NCBI GenBank assembly: GCA_010092885.1
Contig: JAADYX010000381.1
Coordinates: 1 to 64,000 of the forward strand
From: Chloroflexota bacterium
Lineage (GTDB): Bacteria; Chloroflexota; Anaerolineae; Aggregatilineales; UBA3940
Length of the DNA: 64,000 bases
Direction of reading: 5' to 3'
Part shown: piece by piece, positions 26,649 through 34,422 of the stretch
Position numbering within the stretch: the stretch's first letter is position 1
Layout of the letters: every line of letters begins with the position of its first letter
The notes under the pieces: model-generated
Databases searched by the model: none
Told to the model about the DNA's origin: nothing
Seen by the model: only the letters and a program-made list of their open reading frames with translations
Position numbers and translations under genes: made by a program

Positions 26649-27943
26649 ATTCACCCAACCAAACACCACGTTCTATACTGATGCTCTCGCTGCACGGCTA
26701 TGTTAGCGCTGAACCTGAACTGGGAAAGCCAGACACAGGCGGTCAGGTTGTCTATGTACTTGAACTCGCCAAACGGTTCAGCCGGTTAGGCTACCAGGTC
26801 GATCTGGTAACACGTCAGTTCGAAGATCAGCCTGAGTATGATGAAGTCAATGAGGGTTTCCGCGTCTGGCGGATTCCCTTCGGCGGCCAAGATTTCATTC
26901 GCAAAGAAGATATGCACGATCACCTCAGTGATTTCGTGACCAATGCGCTGTCGAGTATCCGCAATCGTGGGCGGCAGTACGGCTTTGTCTATTCGCATTA
27001 TTGGGATGCCGGTTGGGGTGGTCAGAAAATCGCTGAAGAGTTGGGCATTCCCCACATTCACACCCCGCACTCACTCGGATGGTGGAAGAAACACAATATG
27101 GGCGAGGAGATGTCCGAAGAGGATATGGAGCGCGAATATCGCTTTGAGGAGCGCATCCGCACCGAGTTCCTCATCTACCGGACCTGTGACCATATCATCG
27201 CTACGACGCAGCACCAAACGGAAATCATCCAGGAACACTATGATGTGCTCGACAGGCACACTACAGTGGTACCGCCCGGCATGGATGAAAATCGGTTTTC
27301 GCCTGTCCGGCAGGAGGAAGTGGATGACCTGCGCAGCCGGTACGAGCTGGGCGAATTCGATGTGCTTGCACTCGGGCGAATGGCCGAGAACAAGGGCTAC
27401 GATCTCCTGATCAAGGCGCTGCCGACGCTGTTTGAGCTCAAGCCTGAAGCACGGCTGATTGCAGGCATCGGCGGGGAAGACAATGAGCAGGACTCCGGCG
27501 GTGTCAGTTCGCTTAAGGAACTGGCTGCTGAGCTTGATGTCAACGACAAGATCGTCTGGAAAGGCTATATTCCCGACGATGATCTGGCCAACTACTACCG
27601 CGCGGCGAGTGTGTTCTCACTCTCATCCCGCTATGAACCGTTCGGTATGGTGGCTATCGAGGCAATGGCCTGCGGCACCCCGGCGATCATCACCGTGCAT
27701 GGTGGCCTGGCTGACCTCATCGACTACGGCACACAAGCGTTGTTTGCTGATCCCTACCGTCCCATTGAATTCGGTACCATGCTGGCCACCCCAATGCTGT
27801 ATCCAAAGCTGGCCGACGAACTTGCCATCGAAGGCTCACGTTTTGCCCGCCGCACCTTCGGTTGGACAGGCATTGCCAAGCGCATCTTGGGGATCTTCGA
27901 TCGCGTGCGGGCAGCCAAATATGACCAGGAAGCACGAATGTGA
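26645..27943 (+). CDS. Sucrose-phosphate synthase-like glycosyltransferase (GT4)
   Basis: 432 residues. The N-terminus LSLHGYVSAEPELGKPDTGGQVVYVLELAKRF is the family's donor-site opening (DTGGQ), with HTPHSLGWWKK later and the C-terminal YEPFGMVAIEAMACGTP carrying the E-x7-E motif of GT4 enzymes. It is shorter than plant or cyanobacterial SPS because no phosphatase domain is fused; that function is encoded by the overlapping upstream gene. Predicted reaction: UDP- or ADP-glucose plus fructose 6-phosphate to sucrose 6-phosphate. Mannosylfructose-phosphate synthase is a closely related alternative. The product would serve as a compatible solute or reserve. Confidence 0.87.
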   Translation: MNSPNQTPRSILMLSLHGYVSAEPELGKPDTGGQVVYVLELAKRFSRLGYQVDLVTRQFEDQPEYDEVNEGFRVWRIPFGGQDFIRKEDMHDHLSDFVTNALSSIRNRGRQYGFVYSHYWDAGWGGQKIAEELGIPHIHTPHSLGWWKKHNMGEEMSEEDMEREYRFEERIRTEFLIYRTCDHIIATTQHQTEIIQEHYDVLDRHTTVVPPGMDENRFSPVRQEEVDDLRSRYELGEFDVLALGRMAENKGYDLLIKALPTLFELKPEARLIAGIGGEDNEQDSGGVSSLKELAAELDVNDKIVWKGYIPDDDLANYYRAASVFSLSSRYEPFGMVAIEAMACGTPAIITVHGGLADLIDYGTQALFADPYRPIEFGTMLATPMLYPKLADELAIEGSRFARRTFGWTGIAKRILGIFDRVRAAKYDQEARM

Positions 27944-27951
27944 GGAACTCC

Positions 27952-28818
27952 GTGATCGAAATCGGTTCGATCGCCATCGATCTGATCAATGAGTCGCAAA
28001 TCATGGCGGATGCAGGGGGGCCGTTTGGGCTCGTTCCATCGCTGCTGTGGTCGCGCCACTATGACCAAGATGACCAGTACCGGGTACCAATGCATCACAT
28101 CAATCTGTTGGTGCGTACCGGGGGCCGGACCATCATTGTGGATACTGGCAACGGCACGCGAATTCCAGAGAACCGGGCTGCTGCAATGATGCTCCAGCAT
28201 CCGGAGGGAGGGTTGGTGCAGGCATTGGCCAACCGCGGTGTCAAGCCTGAGGATGTGGATCTGGTGATCAATACGCATCTGCACTCTGACCACTGCTCCA
28301 CCAACACCCAACCGGACGGCAGCGGTGGATTCATGCCGACCTTCCCCAATGCGGAGTATGTCGTTCAGTACAGGGAATACGCGGATGCCATGTTCCCTAA
28401 CGAACGCACACGCGGCACGTACTTCAAAGAGAACTACCATCCCCTCGTGGAAAGCGGCCACATGCGCCTGCTGAAGGGTGATGAGGTCATTGTGCCGGGG
28501 ATCCGCGGTGTGGTCACGCCGGGGCATACACCCGGCCACCAATCGATCCTGTTCGAGTCGGAAGGGCAGGTTGGTTTGTTTGTTGCGGATATGGCAAGCT
28601 TTGCCATTCACTTTGCCAAGCTTGCCTGGATGACCGCTTACGACGTCGAGCCGTTGGTCACGCTTGAGACCAAGCGAAAATGGCAGCGTTGGGCATTGGA
28701 GCACGACGCACTGCTGATCTTCCAGCATGACCCGAAGACCTATGCCGGGCGGCTTGCCGAGGATGAGCGTGGCAAGCTGCGCGTTGAACCCGTTCTCACG
28801 CCGGAGAGCGCAGGCTGA
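27952..28818 (+). CDS. Metallo-beta-lactamase-fold hydrolase
   Basis: 288 residues. The metal motif THLHSDHC gives His109, His111, Asp113 and His114, followed by TPGHTPGH (further metal His) and FVADMA (bridging Asp). This matches lactonase/quorum-quenching and related hydrolases of the MBL fold, but the substrate cannot be read from sequence. I choose GTG 27952, with GAGGA before it; a GTG at 27940 that overlaps the previous stop is the alternative. It ends with TGATG overlapping surE. Confidence 0.85.
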   Translation: MIEIGSIAIDLINESQIMADAGGPFGLVPSLLWSRHYDQDDQYRVPMHHINLLVRTGGRTIIVDTGNGTRIPENRAAAMMLQHPEGGLVQALANRGVKPEDVDLVINTHLHSDHCSTNTQPDGSGGFMPTFPNAEYVVQYREYADAMFPNERTRGTYFKENYHPLVESGHMRLLKGDEVIVPGIRGVVTPGHTPGHQSILFESEGQVGLFVADMASFAIHFAKLAWMTAYDVEPLVTLETKRKWQRWALEHDALLIFQHDPKTYAGRLAEDERGKLRVEPVLTPESAG

Positions 28819-29585
28819 TGCATATTCTGGTCACCAACGATGATGGCATCCGGGCACCGGGTATCAAGGCGTTGTATGGTGCTATGCGCACCCTGCCGGA
28901 TGCTCGTGTCACTGTGATGGCCCCCGATCGCAACCAGAGCGCCATCGGGCATCGCAAAACCCTACGTGAACCGCTGCGCGTGGACGAAGTGACTCTCTCC
29001 GATGGGACCCAGGCCTTTGCCTGCTCTGGTTCGCCCTCTGATTCAATTGCGCTCGCGTTGATGGGATTTGTTGAGGATCCGGTCGACATTGTGGTGAGCG
29101 GGATCAACCAAGGGCCAAATATGGCTCAGGATATCACCTACAGTGGTACGGTTACAGCAGCAATGGAAGCCGCACTCTACCAGATACCGGCCATCGCATT
29201 CTCCCTTGACTCGCAAACCGAGCCCGCCTTTGAGGCCGCCGCAGCCTTTGCCCGGCACATTGTACCGTTGACTGCTGAACGAGGTCTGCCGGATCTGACC
29301 CTGCTCAACGTCAATATCCCGCATACGACTGCCATTAAAGGGGTGAGAGTCACCTGGCAAGGCAGGCGGCAGTATCACGACGAACTGGTCAGGCGTGTCG
29401 ACCCGGGTGGACGCCCCTACTACTGGATCGGCGGAAAGGCACCCACCGGTGACCGGGAAGAGGTCGGTTCCGATATTTGGGCGGTCGCGCAGGACTATAT
29501 CTCTGTGACACCGATCCGGCTTGACATGACTCACCGGCAGATGATCGACGACTTGGAAAATTGGTTGGACGACTTTAGCTTGTGA
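28818..29585 (+). CDS. surE: 5'/3'-nucleotidase SurE
   Basis: 255 residues of the SurE family, a metal-dependent phosphatase acting on nucleoside monophosphates and some polyphosphates. The metal site opens MHILVTNDDGIRAPGI (Asp8/Asp9), with SGINQGPN and the SGTVTAAMEA block at about 89-115. Starts one base inside the preceding stop (TGATG) and ends overlapping the antiporter gene by 11 bases tail-to-tail. A stationary-phase repair role is known in E. coli; here it is the last gene of a metabolic unit that includes the sucrose genes. Confidence 0.95.
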   Translation: MHILVTNDDGIRAPGIKALYGAMRTLPDARVTVMAPDRNQSAIGHRKTLREPLRVDEVTLSDGTQAFACSGSPSDSIALALMGFVEDPVDIVVSGINQGPNMAQDITYSGTVTAAMEAALYQIPAIAFSLDSQTEPAFEAAAAFARHIVPLTAERGLPDLTLLNVNIPHTTAIKGVRVTWQGRRQYHDELVRRVDPGGRPYYWIGGKAPTGDREEVGSDIWAVAQDYISVTPIRLDMTHRQMIDDLENWLDDFSL

Positions 29586-30627
29586 GCACCGCGTAGACCA
29601 CATAAGCGACATAGGCGAGGATCAACACGGAGCCTTCCGCCCGTTTGAAGACGCGCCCTGTGAACAGAAAGGCATACAGCAGCAGCACAGTGCCGCTCAG
29701 CAAAAACACAGATACCAGCAGGTCATCGGTGCCCACGCTGACGGTCGGTTCAATGAAAGAGATAGTAACCAGCCAGGGCAGCCCCAAGCCGATCAGGATA
29801 TCAAAGATGTTGGAGCCTACCGCATTAGCAACAGCCATTCCGCCGCGTCCGTCGCGCGCCACACTCATCGATGCGATCATATCAGGGGCGGAGGTGCCAG
29901 CGGCCAGAATGGTCAGTGATACGATCACCGGAGGTATGTTGATCGCCTCAGCCAGGATAACGGCGGCCTCCACCAGGATGTAACTGATGCCCGCAATCAG
30001 GGCGATGGAAATAACAAGTGCCCAAACGAAGTTCTTTTCAGGGTCGCGGGCGACGATACCAATAACACGGCTTATGATCTGGTTGATAGATTTGAGAATG
30101 GAGTTTGAGCCCTCCTCTTCAACCTGAGGGGGATGGGGTATCTCGGTCTCGTCATAGGGGTTGTTGTTACCCCAACGCCACAAGATGAACAGGTAGACTA
30201 CATACGTTGCCAGCAGGAGCAGTGCTTCCCACAACAGAATAGTCCCATCCCAGAAGACAACTAGCAGCAGCCCCACGCTGACCAGGTAGAAAAAGATATC
30301 CCTCCGGACAGAATTGGCCTGTACGGTCAGCTGCCCCGCCACCAGGGCTGAAGCGCCCGTGATCACCAGGATATTGAAAATAGCAGAGCCCACAATGGTC
30401 CCAATGCCAACATCACTGTGCCTGCCTCCCAGAATGACTGCCACCATCGCGATGCAGAGCTCAGGGGCTGACGAACCGATCGCCATGAGCGAGGCTCCGG
30501 CCACATCAGATGGCATCCTTAAACGGCTGGCGACCACGTCCAGGCTGACGATGAAAAACTTATCTGTCACCACCGCCAGGATGTATGTCGCCGCGACAAT
30601 GACGAGAAGGCTAACTACAGCAACCAT
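29575..30627 (-). CDS. Calcium/sodium antiporter (CaCA family)
   Basis: 350 residues with about ten membrane helices in two inverted halves. Each half carries the ion-binding alpha-repeat: GSSAPELCIA (about 58) and AAGTSAPDMIASMSV (about 250), as in K+-dependent or prokaryotic Na+/Ca2+ exchangers (YrbG-like). It exchanges Ca2+ for Na+ or H+. ATG 30627 is chosen because GGAG lies nine bases before it; an in-frame TTG five codons upstream overlaps that site. Divergent from the HTH gene. Confidence 0.92.
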   Translation of the reverse strand: MVAVVSLLVIVAATYILAVVTDKFFIVSLDVVASRLRMPSDVAGASLMAIGSSAPELCIAMVAVILGGRHSDVGIGTIVGSAIFNILVITGASALVAGQLTVQANSVRRDIFFYLVSVGLLLVVFWDGTILLWEALLLLATYVVYLFILWRWGNNNPYDETEIPHPPQVEEEGSNSILKSINQIISRVIGIVARDPEKNFVWALVISIALIAGISYILVEAAVILAEAINIPPVIVSLTILAAGTSAPDMIASMSVARDGRGGMAVANAVGSNIFDILIGLGLPWLVTISFIEPTVSVGTDDLLVSVFLLSGTVLLLYAFLFTGRVFKRAEGSVLILAYVAYVVYAVLTS

Positions 30628-30697
30628 GTTGGCACTCTCCAAGTTGAGCTTGTTGAAACCGGTAGGAAGCGTATCAGAAAGTTGGTATTCCAGCGAC

Positions 30698-30725
30698 TTG
30701 ACAACCGGCTTAGATCGCCTATACT
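30698..30725 (+). promoter_or_regulatory. Strong sigma70-type promoter upstream of the HTH gene
   Basis: TTGACA, 16-base spacer, TATACT: a perfect -35 and a one-mismatch -10, with predicted start near 30732. The transcript probably covers the HTH gene and may read on into minCDE. Confidence 0.75.
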
Positions 30726-30770
30726 ACAAGTATGAAACAGTTGCATTATGCAACAAATTCACCTCAGCGA

Positions 30771-30992
30771 ATGGATAAGCCTGTGAGCCAGAACGGACTC
30801 GAAAGCTTTGTCACAGTTGCAGATGCAGCTAAACGCCTGAACATTCATCCCGAATCGGTGCGCCGTCTGATCCGCAGTGGCAAGCTGCCAGCGCGCAAAT
30901 TCGCCAACACATGGTTGATCGAACGAACAACGTTGGATCAATTCGCCAGCAACTACGATCCACGACCCGGTAAGAAAGCACGTCTCTTGTGA
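30771..30992 (+). CDS. Small helix-turn-helix DNA-binding protein (excisionase/MerR-like)
   Basis: 73 residues from ATG 30771, or 86 if leaderless translation starts at ATG 30732, which coincides with the predicted transcription start. The core VTVADAAKRLNIHPESVRRLIRSGKL is an HTH of the excisionase family, followed by the wing-like FANTWLIERTTLDQF. Such small proteins are often regulators or recombination directionality factors, but no integrase is near. It lies 54 bases ahead of minC; a separate promoter overlaps its stop. It could regulate the min genes or itself; no direct evidence. Confidence 0.82.
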   Translation: MDKPVSQNGLESFVTVADAAKRLNIHPESVRRLIRSGKLPARKFANTWLIERTTLDQFASNYDPRPGKKARLL

Positions 30993-31015
30993 CAGATACA
31001 CACTTGTAATACAAT
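30987..31015 (+). promoter_or_regulatory. Probable promoter of minCDE
   Basis: TTGTGA, 17-base spacer, TACAAT, overlapping the HTH stop codon. Predicted start near 31022, with GGGAG ahead of the GTG at 31047. Confidence 0.5.
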
Positions 31016-31046
31016 TCGGACAATCCACATTGCAGGGAGAACAAGC

Positions 31047-31730
31047 GTGACACAGGTCTTGATTAAGGGACTGCGAGAAGGCCTGCTGGTAACGGTCAAC
31101 GGATCGGATACCTGGCAGGAAATTGAGGCCGCGCTTGTGGCGCACATCGAAAAACAGGGCGATTTTTTCCGTGGCGCACAGATCGCCCTCCAGGTAGGAG
31201 ACCACATCTTGGATAGAGAAGACATCCGTAAACTCCAGGAAAAGCTGGCCAAACATGATGTGCGGCTCTCAGCCCTGCTGGGGACATCACCCGACACCAT
31301 CCGCGCCGCCCGGCGCATGGAACTCGATACCGATATGCCTGAGACCGGTGAGCAGCCTCTCACCGAAGACGGCGAACTGCCCCCCATTGACAACAACGAA
31401 TATGGCAGCAGCGGCGTTCTGGTGAAGGGCACGCTGCGCTCCGGTAAGGTGATCAGGCATATGGGCCATGTGGTGGTCATCGGGGATGTGAACCCCGGAT
31501 CGCAGATCATCGCGGGCGGTGATGTACTGGTCTGGGGTAAACTCCGAGGGACTGTACATGCAGGCGCACAGGGTGATACAGAGGCAATGGTCTGTGCACT
31601 GGACATGCGCCCGACTCAGCTGCGCATCGCGAACTTTGTGGCAATCGGCCAGAATGACCGCAATGCCAGACCAAGCCCTGAGATCGCCTTCGTACGTGAC
31701 GACCAGATCGTTGCTGAAGAGTGGGGCTAA
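31047..31730 (+). CDS. minC: Septum site-determining protein MinC
   Basis: 227 residues, GTG start after GGGAG. MinC blocks FtsZ polymerisation away from midcell. The C-terminal half (about 118-220) is the beta-helix MinD-binding domain: LVKGTLRSGKVIRHMGHVVVIGDVNPGSQIIAGGD and VWGKLRGTVHAGAQGD are diagnostic. The N-terminal half (about 1-100) fits the FtsZ-inhibiting domain, and a Glu/Pro-rich linker joins them. First gene of a compact minC-minD-minE operon (gaps of 15 and 13 bases). Confidence 0.95.
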   Translation: MTQVLIKGLREGLLVTVNGSDTWQEIEAALVAHIEKQGDFFRGAQIALQVGDHILDREDIRKLQEKLAKHDVRLSALLGTSPDTIRAARRMELDTDMPETGEQPLTEDGELPPIDNNEYGSSGVLVKGTLRSGKVIRHMGHVVVIGDVNPGSQIIAGGDVLVWGKLRGTVHAGAQGDTEAMVCALDMRPTQLRIANFVAIGQNDRNARPSPEIAFVRDDQIVAEEWG

Positions 31731-31745
31731 CCAAGGGAGACAGAC

Positions 31746-32597
31746 ATGACCGCTAAAGTTATCACCGTCACATCGGGTAAAGGTGGCGTTGGCAAAACGA
31801 CGACAACAGCCAACCTGGGCGTCGCATTGGCGTCACTCGGCAAGAAAGTTGCATGTGTGGATGCTGACATCGGCCTGCGCAATCTGGACGTTGTCATGGG
31901 GCTTGAGAACCGCATTGTCTACGATCTGGTTGACGTGGTGGAAGGCCGGGCCAAGCTGCGCCAGGCGATGATCAAAGACAAGCGGCTGAAAGAGGATCTC
32001 TACCTCATACCGGCTGCCCAGACCCGCGACAAGACAGCGGTGAGCCCCAGTGATATGGTGCGGCTGGTTGACGAACTCAAACCGCTCGTTGACTATGTCA
32101 TCGTCGATTCCCCAGCAGGAATTGAGCGCGGTTTTCGCAATGCGCTGGCCCCGGCTGATATCGTCATTGTAGTCACCAATCCGGAGGTTTCCTCTGTGCG
32201 TGATGCCGACCGCATCGTCGGTTTGATCGAGACTGAGAACAAGGGACCGGGCCAGCTGATTGTAAACCGCGTGAAGCGGGATATGGTCAAGCGAGGCGAT
32301 ATGCTTACACCGGAAGATATCATCGATTTCCTCGCTATCAAGCTGATCGGTTTGGTTCCGGAGGACGAACGCATCCTGATCTCCAGCAACCAGGGTACAC
32401 CTGCCGCTATGAACCCGGGAGAGTCAAAGGCCGGTCAGGCGTTTATTAATATCGCCAAGCGGTTGACGGGTGAAGAAGTGCCTTTCATGGAGATGGAAGA
32501 AGAAGAGGGCTTCATGCAGAAGGTGCTCAAATCGCTGGGATTTGGTGGCGGCAATGGCAAGTCCAAGAGCGAGAAGCCCGCACGCGCGGCCAAATAG
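31746..32597 (+). CDS. minD: Septum site-determining ATPase MinD
   Basis: 283 residues. Deviant Walker A KGGVGKTTTTANL at about 11-23, Walker A' VDADIGLRNLDV, and Walker B VDYVIVDSPAG. The C-terminus GFMQKVLKSLGF is the amphipathic membrane-targeting helix, followed by a Gly/Lys/Ala tail. MinD recruits MinC to the membrane and is released by MinE. Spaced 15 bases after minC with GGGAGA before the ATG. Confidence 0.97.
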   Translation: MTAKVITVTSGKGGVGKTTTTANLGVALASLGKKVACVDADIGLRNLDVVMGLENRIVYDLVDVVEGRAKLRQAMIKDKRLKEDLYLIPAAQTRDKTAVSPSDMVRLVDELKPLVDYVIVDSPAGIERGFRNALAPADIVIVVTNPEVSSVRDADRIVGLIETENKGPGQLIVNRVKRDMVKRGDMLTPEDIIDFLAIKLIGLVPEDERILISSNQGTPAAMNPGESKAGQAFINIAKRLTGEEVPFMEMEEEEGFMQKVLKSLGFGGGNGKSKSEKPARAAK

Positions 32598-32610
32598 GGG
32601 GACAAAACGT

Positions 32611-32898
32611 ATGGCAAACTGGCTGGAACGCCTGTTCGGCGGACGCAAACAAGCAAGTGGCTCTGTGGCCAAAGAGCGGCTGCAGCTGCTGCTGGTCCAT
32701 GATCGCAGCGACCTCACACCACAGCAGGTCGCAGCGATGAAAGATGAAATCCTGGAAGTGATCGCCCGCTATGTGGAGTTCGATGCGGAAAATGTATCCA
32801 TTGACTTGACCAGCCATGATCGCGAGAGTGTGCTCATGGCCGAGATCCCGATTGTGCCGGCGGCACGCCAGAATCAGACAGCACCCTCTGACGCGTAG
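32611..32898 (+). CDS. minE: Cell division topological specificity factor MinE
   Basis: 95 residues from ATG 32611 with AGGGGGA upstream; the frame extends back into minD and that part is not used. N-terminal MANWLERLFGGRK is the membrane-binding/anti-MinCD segment, then AKERLQLLLVHDRSDLTPQQ (MinD-binding) and a topological-specificity domain ending PIVPA. MinE stimulates MinD ATPase and sets the oscillation. Confidence 0.95.
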   Translation: MANWLERLFGGRKQASGSVAKERLQLLLVHDRSDLTPQQVAAMKDEILEVIARYVEFDAENVSIDLTSHDRESVLMAEIPIVPAARQNQTAPSDA

Positions 32899-32901
32899 GG
32901 G

Positions 32902-33669
32902 TCAAGTCAGGATCACATCACCCGCCCGTGATTGGACCGCGATGCTGATCTGAGCGGGTGCCGATTCGAATTCTGGCGTAACGTATTCGCTGATGCCATA
33001 GGGCTGAAGCCGGTCATTCTCTACCTTCACGGTTACAAGGCCTGTCCGGGGTACCTTTATGTGAACCCCTACCTCTGGCGGGATGCGTATCTCAACCTCA
33101 CCAATACCGGTGTATAACGCCATATCAACCACGCCGCGCCGCGGGCAGGCAACCGTCATGCGACCGGCACCTGTGCTGGCAACGATCCGGTCAAGGCGTA
33201 GATCGGTCAGGTTCAGGACCATATCGCCGGTTGAACTGTGCACGTCAACCGTCCACAGTACGTTGCCCGCCAGCCCGGTCTGCCATTGAGCGATGCTCGG
33301 CGGAATCACCCGCTGCTTGAGCCTGAGCGAGGCGACCCCATCCTTCGACTCGAAAAACGGCCTGCCGGATGAACGCAGCATCGCGATACGGTCGTTGGGG
33401 CAGTCACCGACGGCCATGCTGCTCCAGCCAGACCGCGCTTGGAAGTGCCCGCGCACGACCTGACCGCGTGCCGTAAACAGCCGAGGGGAGCGGCCCAACA
33501 CGAGATCGCCATGGATGAGGACGCTCAGCGCAATGGCGACAATGCCCCCACCGATCACCGGGCCGGGCAGCAACCCCGTACCTGTTGCCGCAAAAATCAG
33601 CCCGGCGATGATAGCAAGCAAACCCGGCCAAAACAGAACGAGTGCAACACGGCGGCTAAAGGTGCTCAT
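32902..33669 (-). CDS. Membrane protein with N-terminal helices and beta-rich domain (LiaF/DUF4097-like)
   Basis: 255 residues from ATG 33669 (GGAG nine bases ahead); a second ATG two codons earlier is possible. Two hydrophobic helices (about 10-55) are followed by a beta-rich domain that repeats short strands with TGAG, TGIGEVEIRIPP and RAGDVIL, the style of LiaF-like/DUF4097 beta-helical sensors. No catalytic residues are visible. It is last in the GldA/F/G-like ABC operon direction, but a stem-loop and 57 bases separate it from the DUF4340 gene. The min operon converges 3 bases away. Confidence 0.65.
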   Translation of the reverse strand: MSTFSRRVALVLFWPGLLAIIAGLIFAATGTGLLPGPVIGGGIVAIALSVLIHGDLVLGRSPRLFTARGQVVRGHFQARSGWSSMAVGDCPNDRIAMLRSSGRPFFESKDGVASLRLKQRVIPPSIAQWQTGLAGNVLWTVDVHSSTGDMVLNLTDLRLDRIVASTGAGRMTVACPRRGVVDMALYTGIGEVEIRIPPEVGVHIKVPRTGLVTVKVENDRLQPYGISEYVTPEFESAPAQISIAVQSRAGDVILT

Positions 33670-33690
33670 AAGCATGATCTCCGGTAGGGA

Positions 33691-33716
33691 ACGGGGGCGG
33701 TGTTCGCCGCCCCCGT
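33691..33716 (-). repeat. Intercistronic stem-loop between DUF4340 gene and LiaF-like gene
   Basis: Perfect 10-bp stem ACGGGGGCGG / CCGCCCCCGT with loop TGTTCG, no T-run on either side. It may slow transcription or protect the upstream mRNA rather than fully terminate. Confidence 0.6.
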
Positions 33717-33726
33717 AGTGATGGAC

Positions 33727-34407
33727 TTACCCGCCGGGGTCCACAGTGGCGTCCGGGTCCGGGGCGGGTTGTACGTAGGGCGGCTGTGCGGTCCAATCGA
33801 TGATAGTGCTGATTGTGAGCGCGTCCACGATATAGATCGCAGGATCGTCTGGCACCTGTACGTAGTAACCTGCCCCGGTCGGAGTCCGGCTGCCGACTTG
33901 CAGCGTGTAGGTCGGGCCGAAATCCGTGACGAATTCAATCGTGTGGAGTGGGTCATCGAGCCCATAGTCGCCCACGGCTCCCTCGATATCAGTTAGCCGG
34001 CGGGTCGGGGTGAGGCTGGGTAGACCGGCCACGGCTCCCTGTATGGCATCCGTATCCGCACCAAGGCCGGTATCAGTATCCTCCGGCGCTTCGGCGACGC
34101 GCCAACGCAGCGTAAGCGGATTGGCGGGTGTATCTTCCTCTGTGTCCATTCCCTCCTCGATAGCACTCACTTGTTCAACGGTGACGCTTTCGCCCTGGCG
34201 GTTGTCGGTTACAGTCAGGGCTGTGACCACAGCCAACGTCTGTGAGGCTTCAGGATAGAGCGGGTCCAACACCTCGATAGTTGGTGTGGGCTCGGCATCC
34301 GTGGTGTCCTCACGGTTGCCGAGCGCCTGTGCGCCAAGGAACAAGGCCAGCGCGATGACAAGAACAATCCCGATGGCTATTAGCCGCTGTTGGGTTTGGC
34401 GCTGCAT
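33727..34407 (-). CDS. DUF4340-type membrane-anchored protein
   Basis: 226 residues with an N-terminal membrane helix (about 8-28) and an external domain with Val/Thr-rich beta strands, LYPEASQTLAVVTALTVTDN early and LHTIEFVTDFGPTYTLQVGS late, the DUF4340 pattern. Genes of this family sit downstream of GldG-like ABC auxiliary proteins in many bacteria, exactly as here (15-base gap). Probably a periplasmic/extracytoplasmic accessory of that transporter-like complex. GGAGG before the ATG. Confidence 0.78.
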   Translation of the reverse strand: MQRQTQQRLIAIGIVLVIALALFLGAQALGNREDTTDAEPTPTIEVLDPLYPEASQTLAVVTALTVTDNRQGESVTVEQVSAIEEGMDTEEDTPANPLTLRWRVAEAPEDTDTGLGADTDAIQGAVAGLPSLTPTRRLTDIEGAVGDYGLDDPLHTIEFVTDFGPTYTLQVGSRTPTGAGYYVQVPDDPAIYIVDALTISTIIDWTAQPPYVQPAPDPDATVDPGG

Positions 34408-34422
34408 GGCTGCCTCCTCCCC

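Noticed and set aside
27754-28728. 324-codon minus-strand frame over the sucrose-phosphate synthase and MBL genes
   Set aside because: Both plus-strand genes have diagnostic motifs in frame; the antisense frame has none and would cover two genes.
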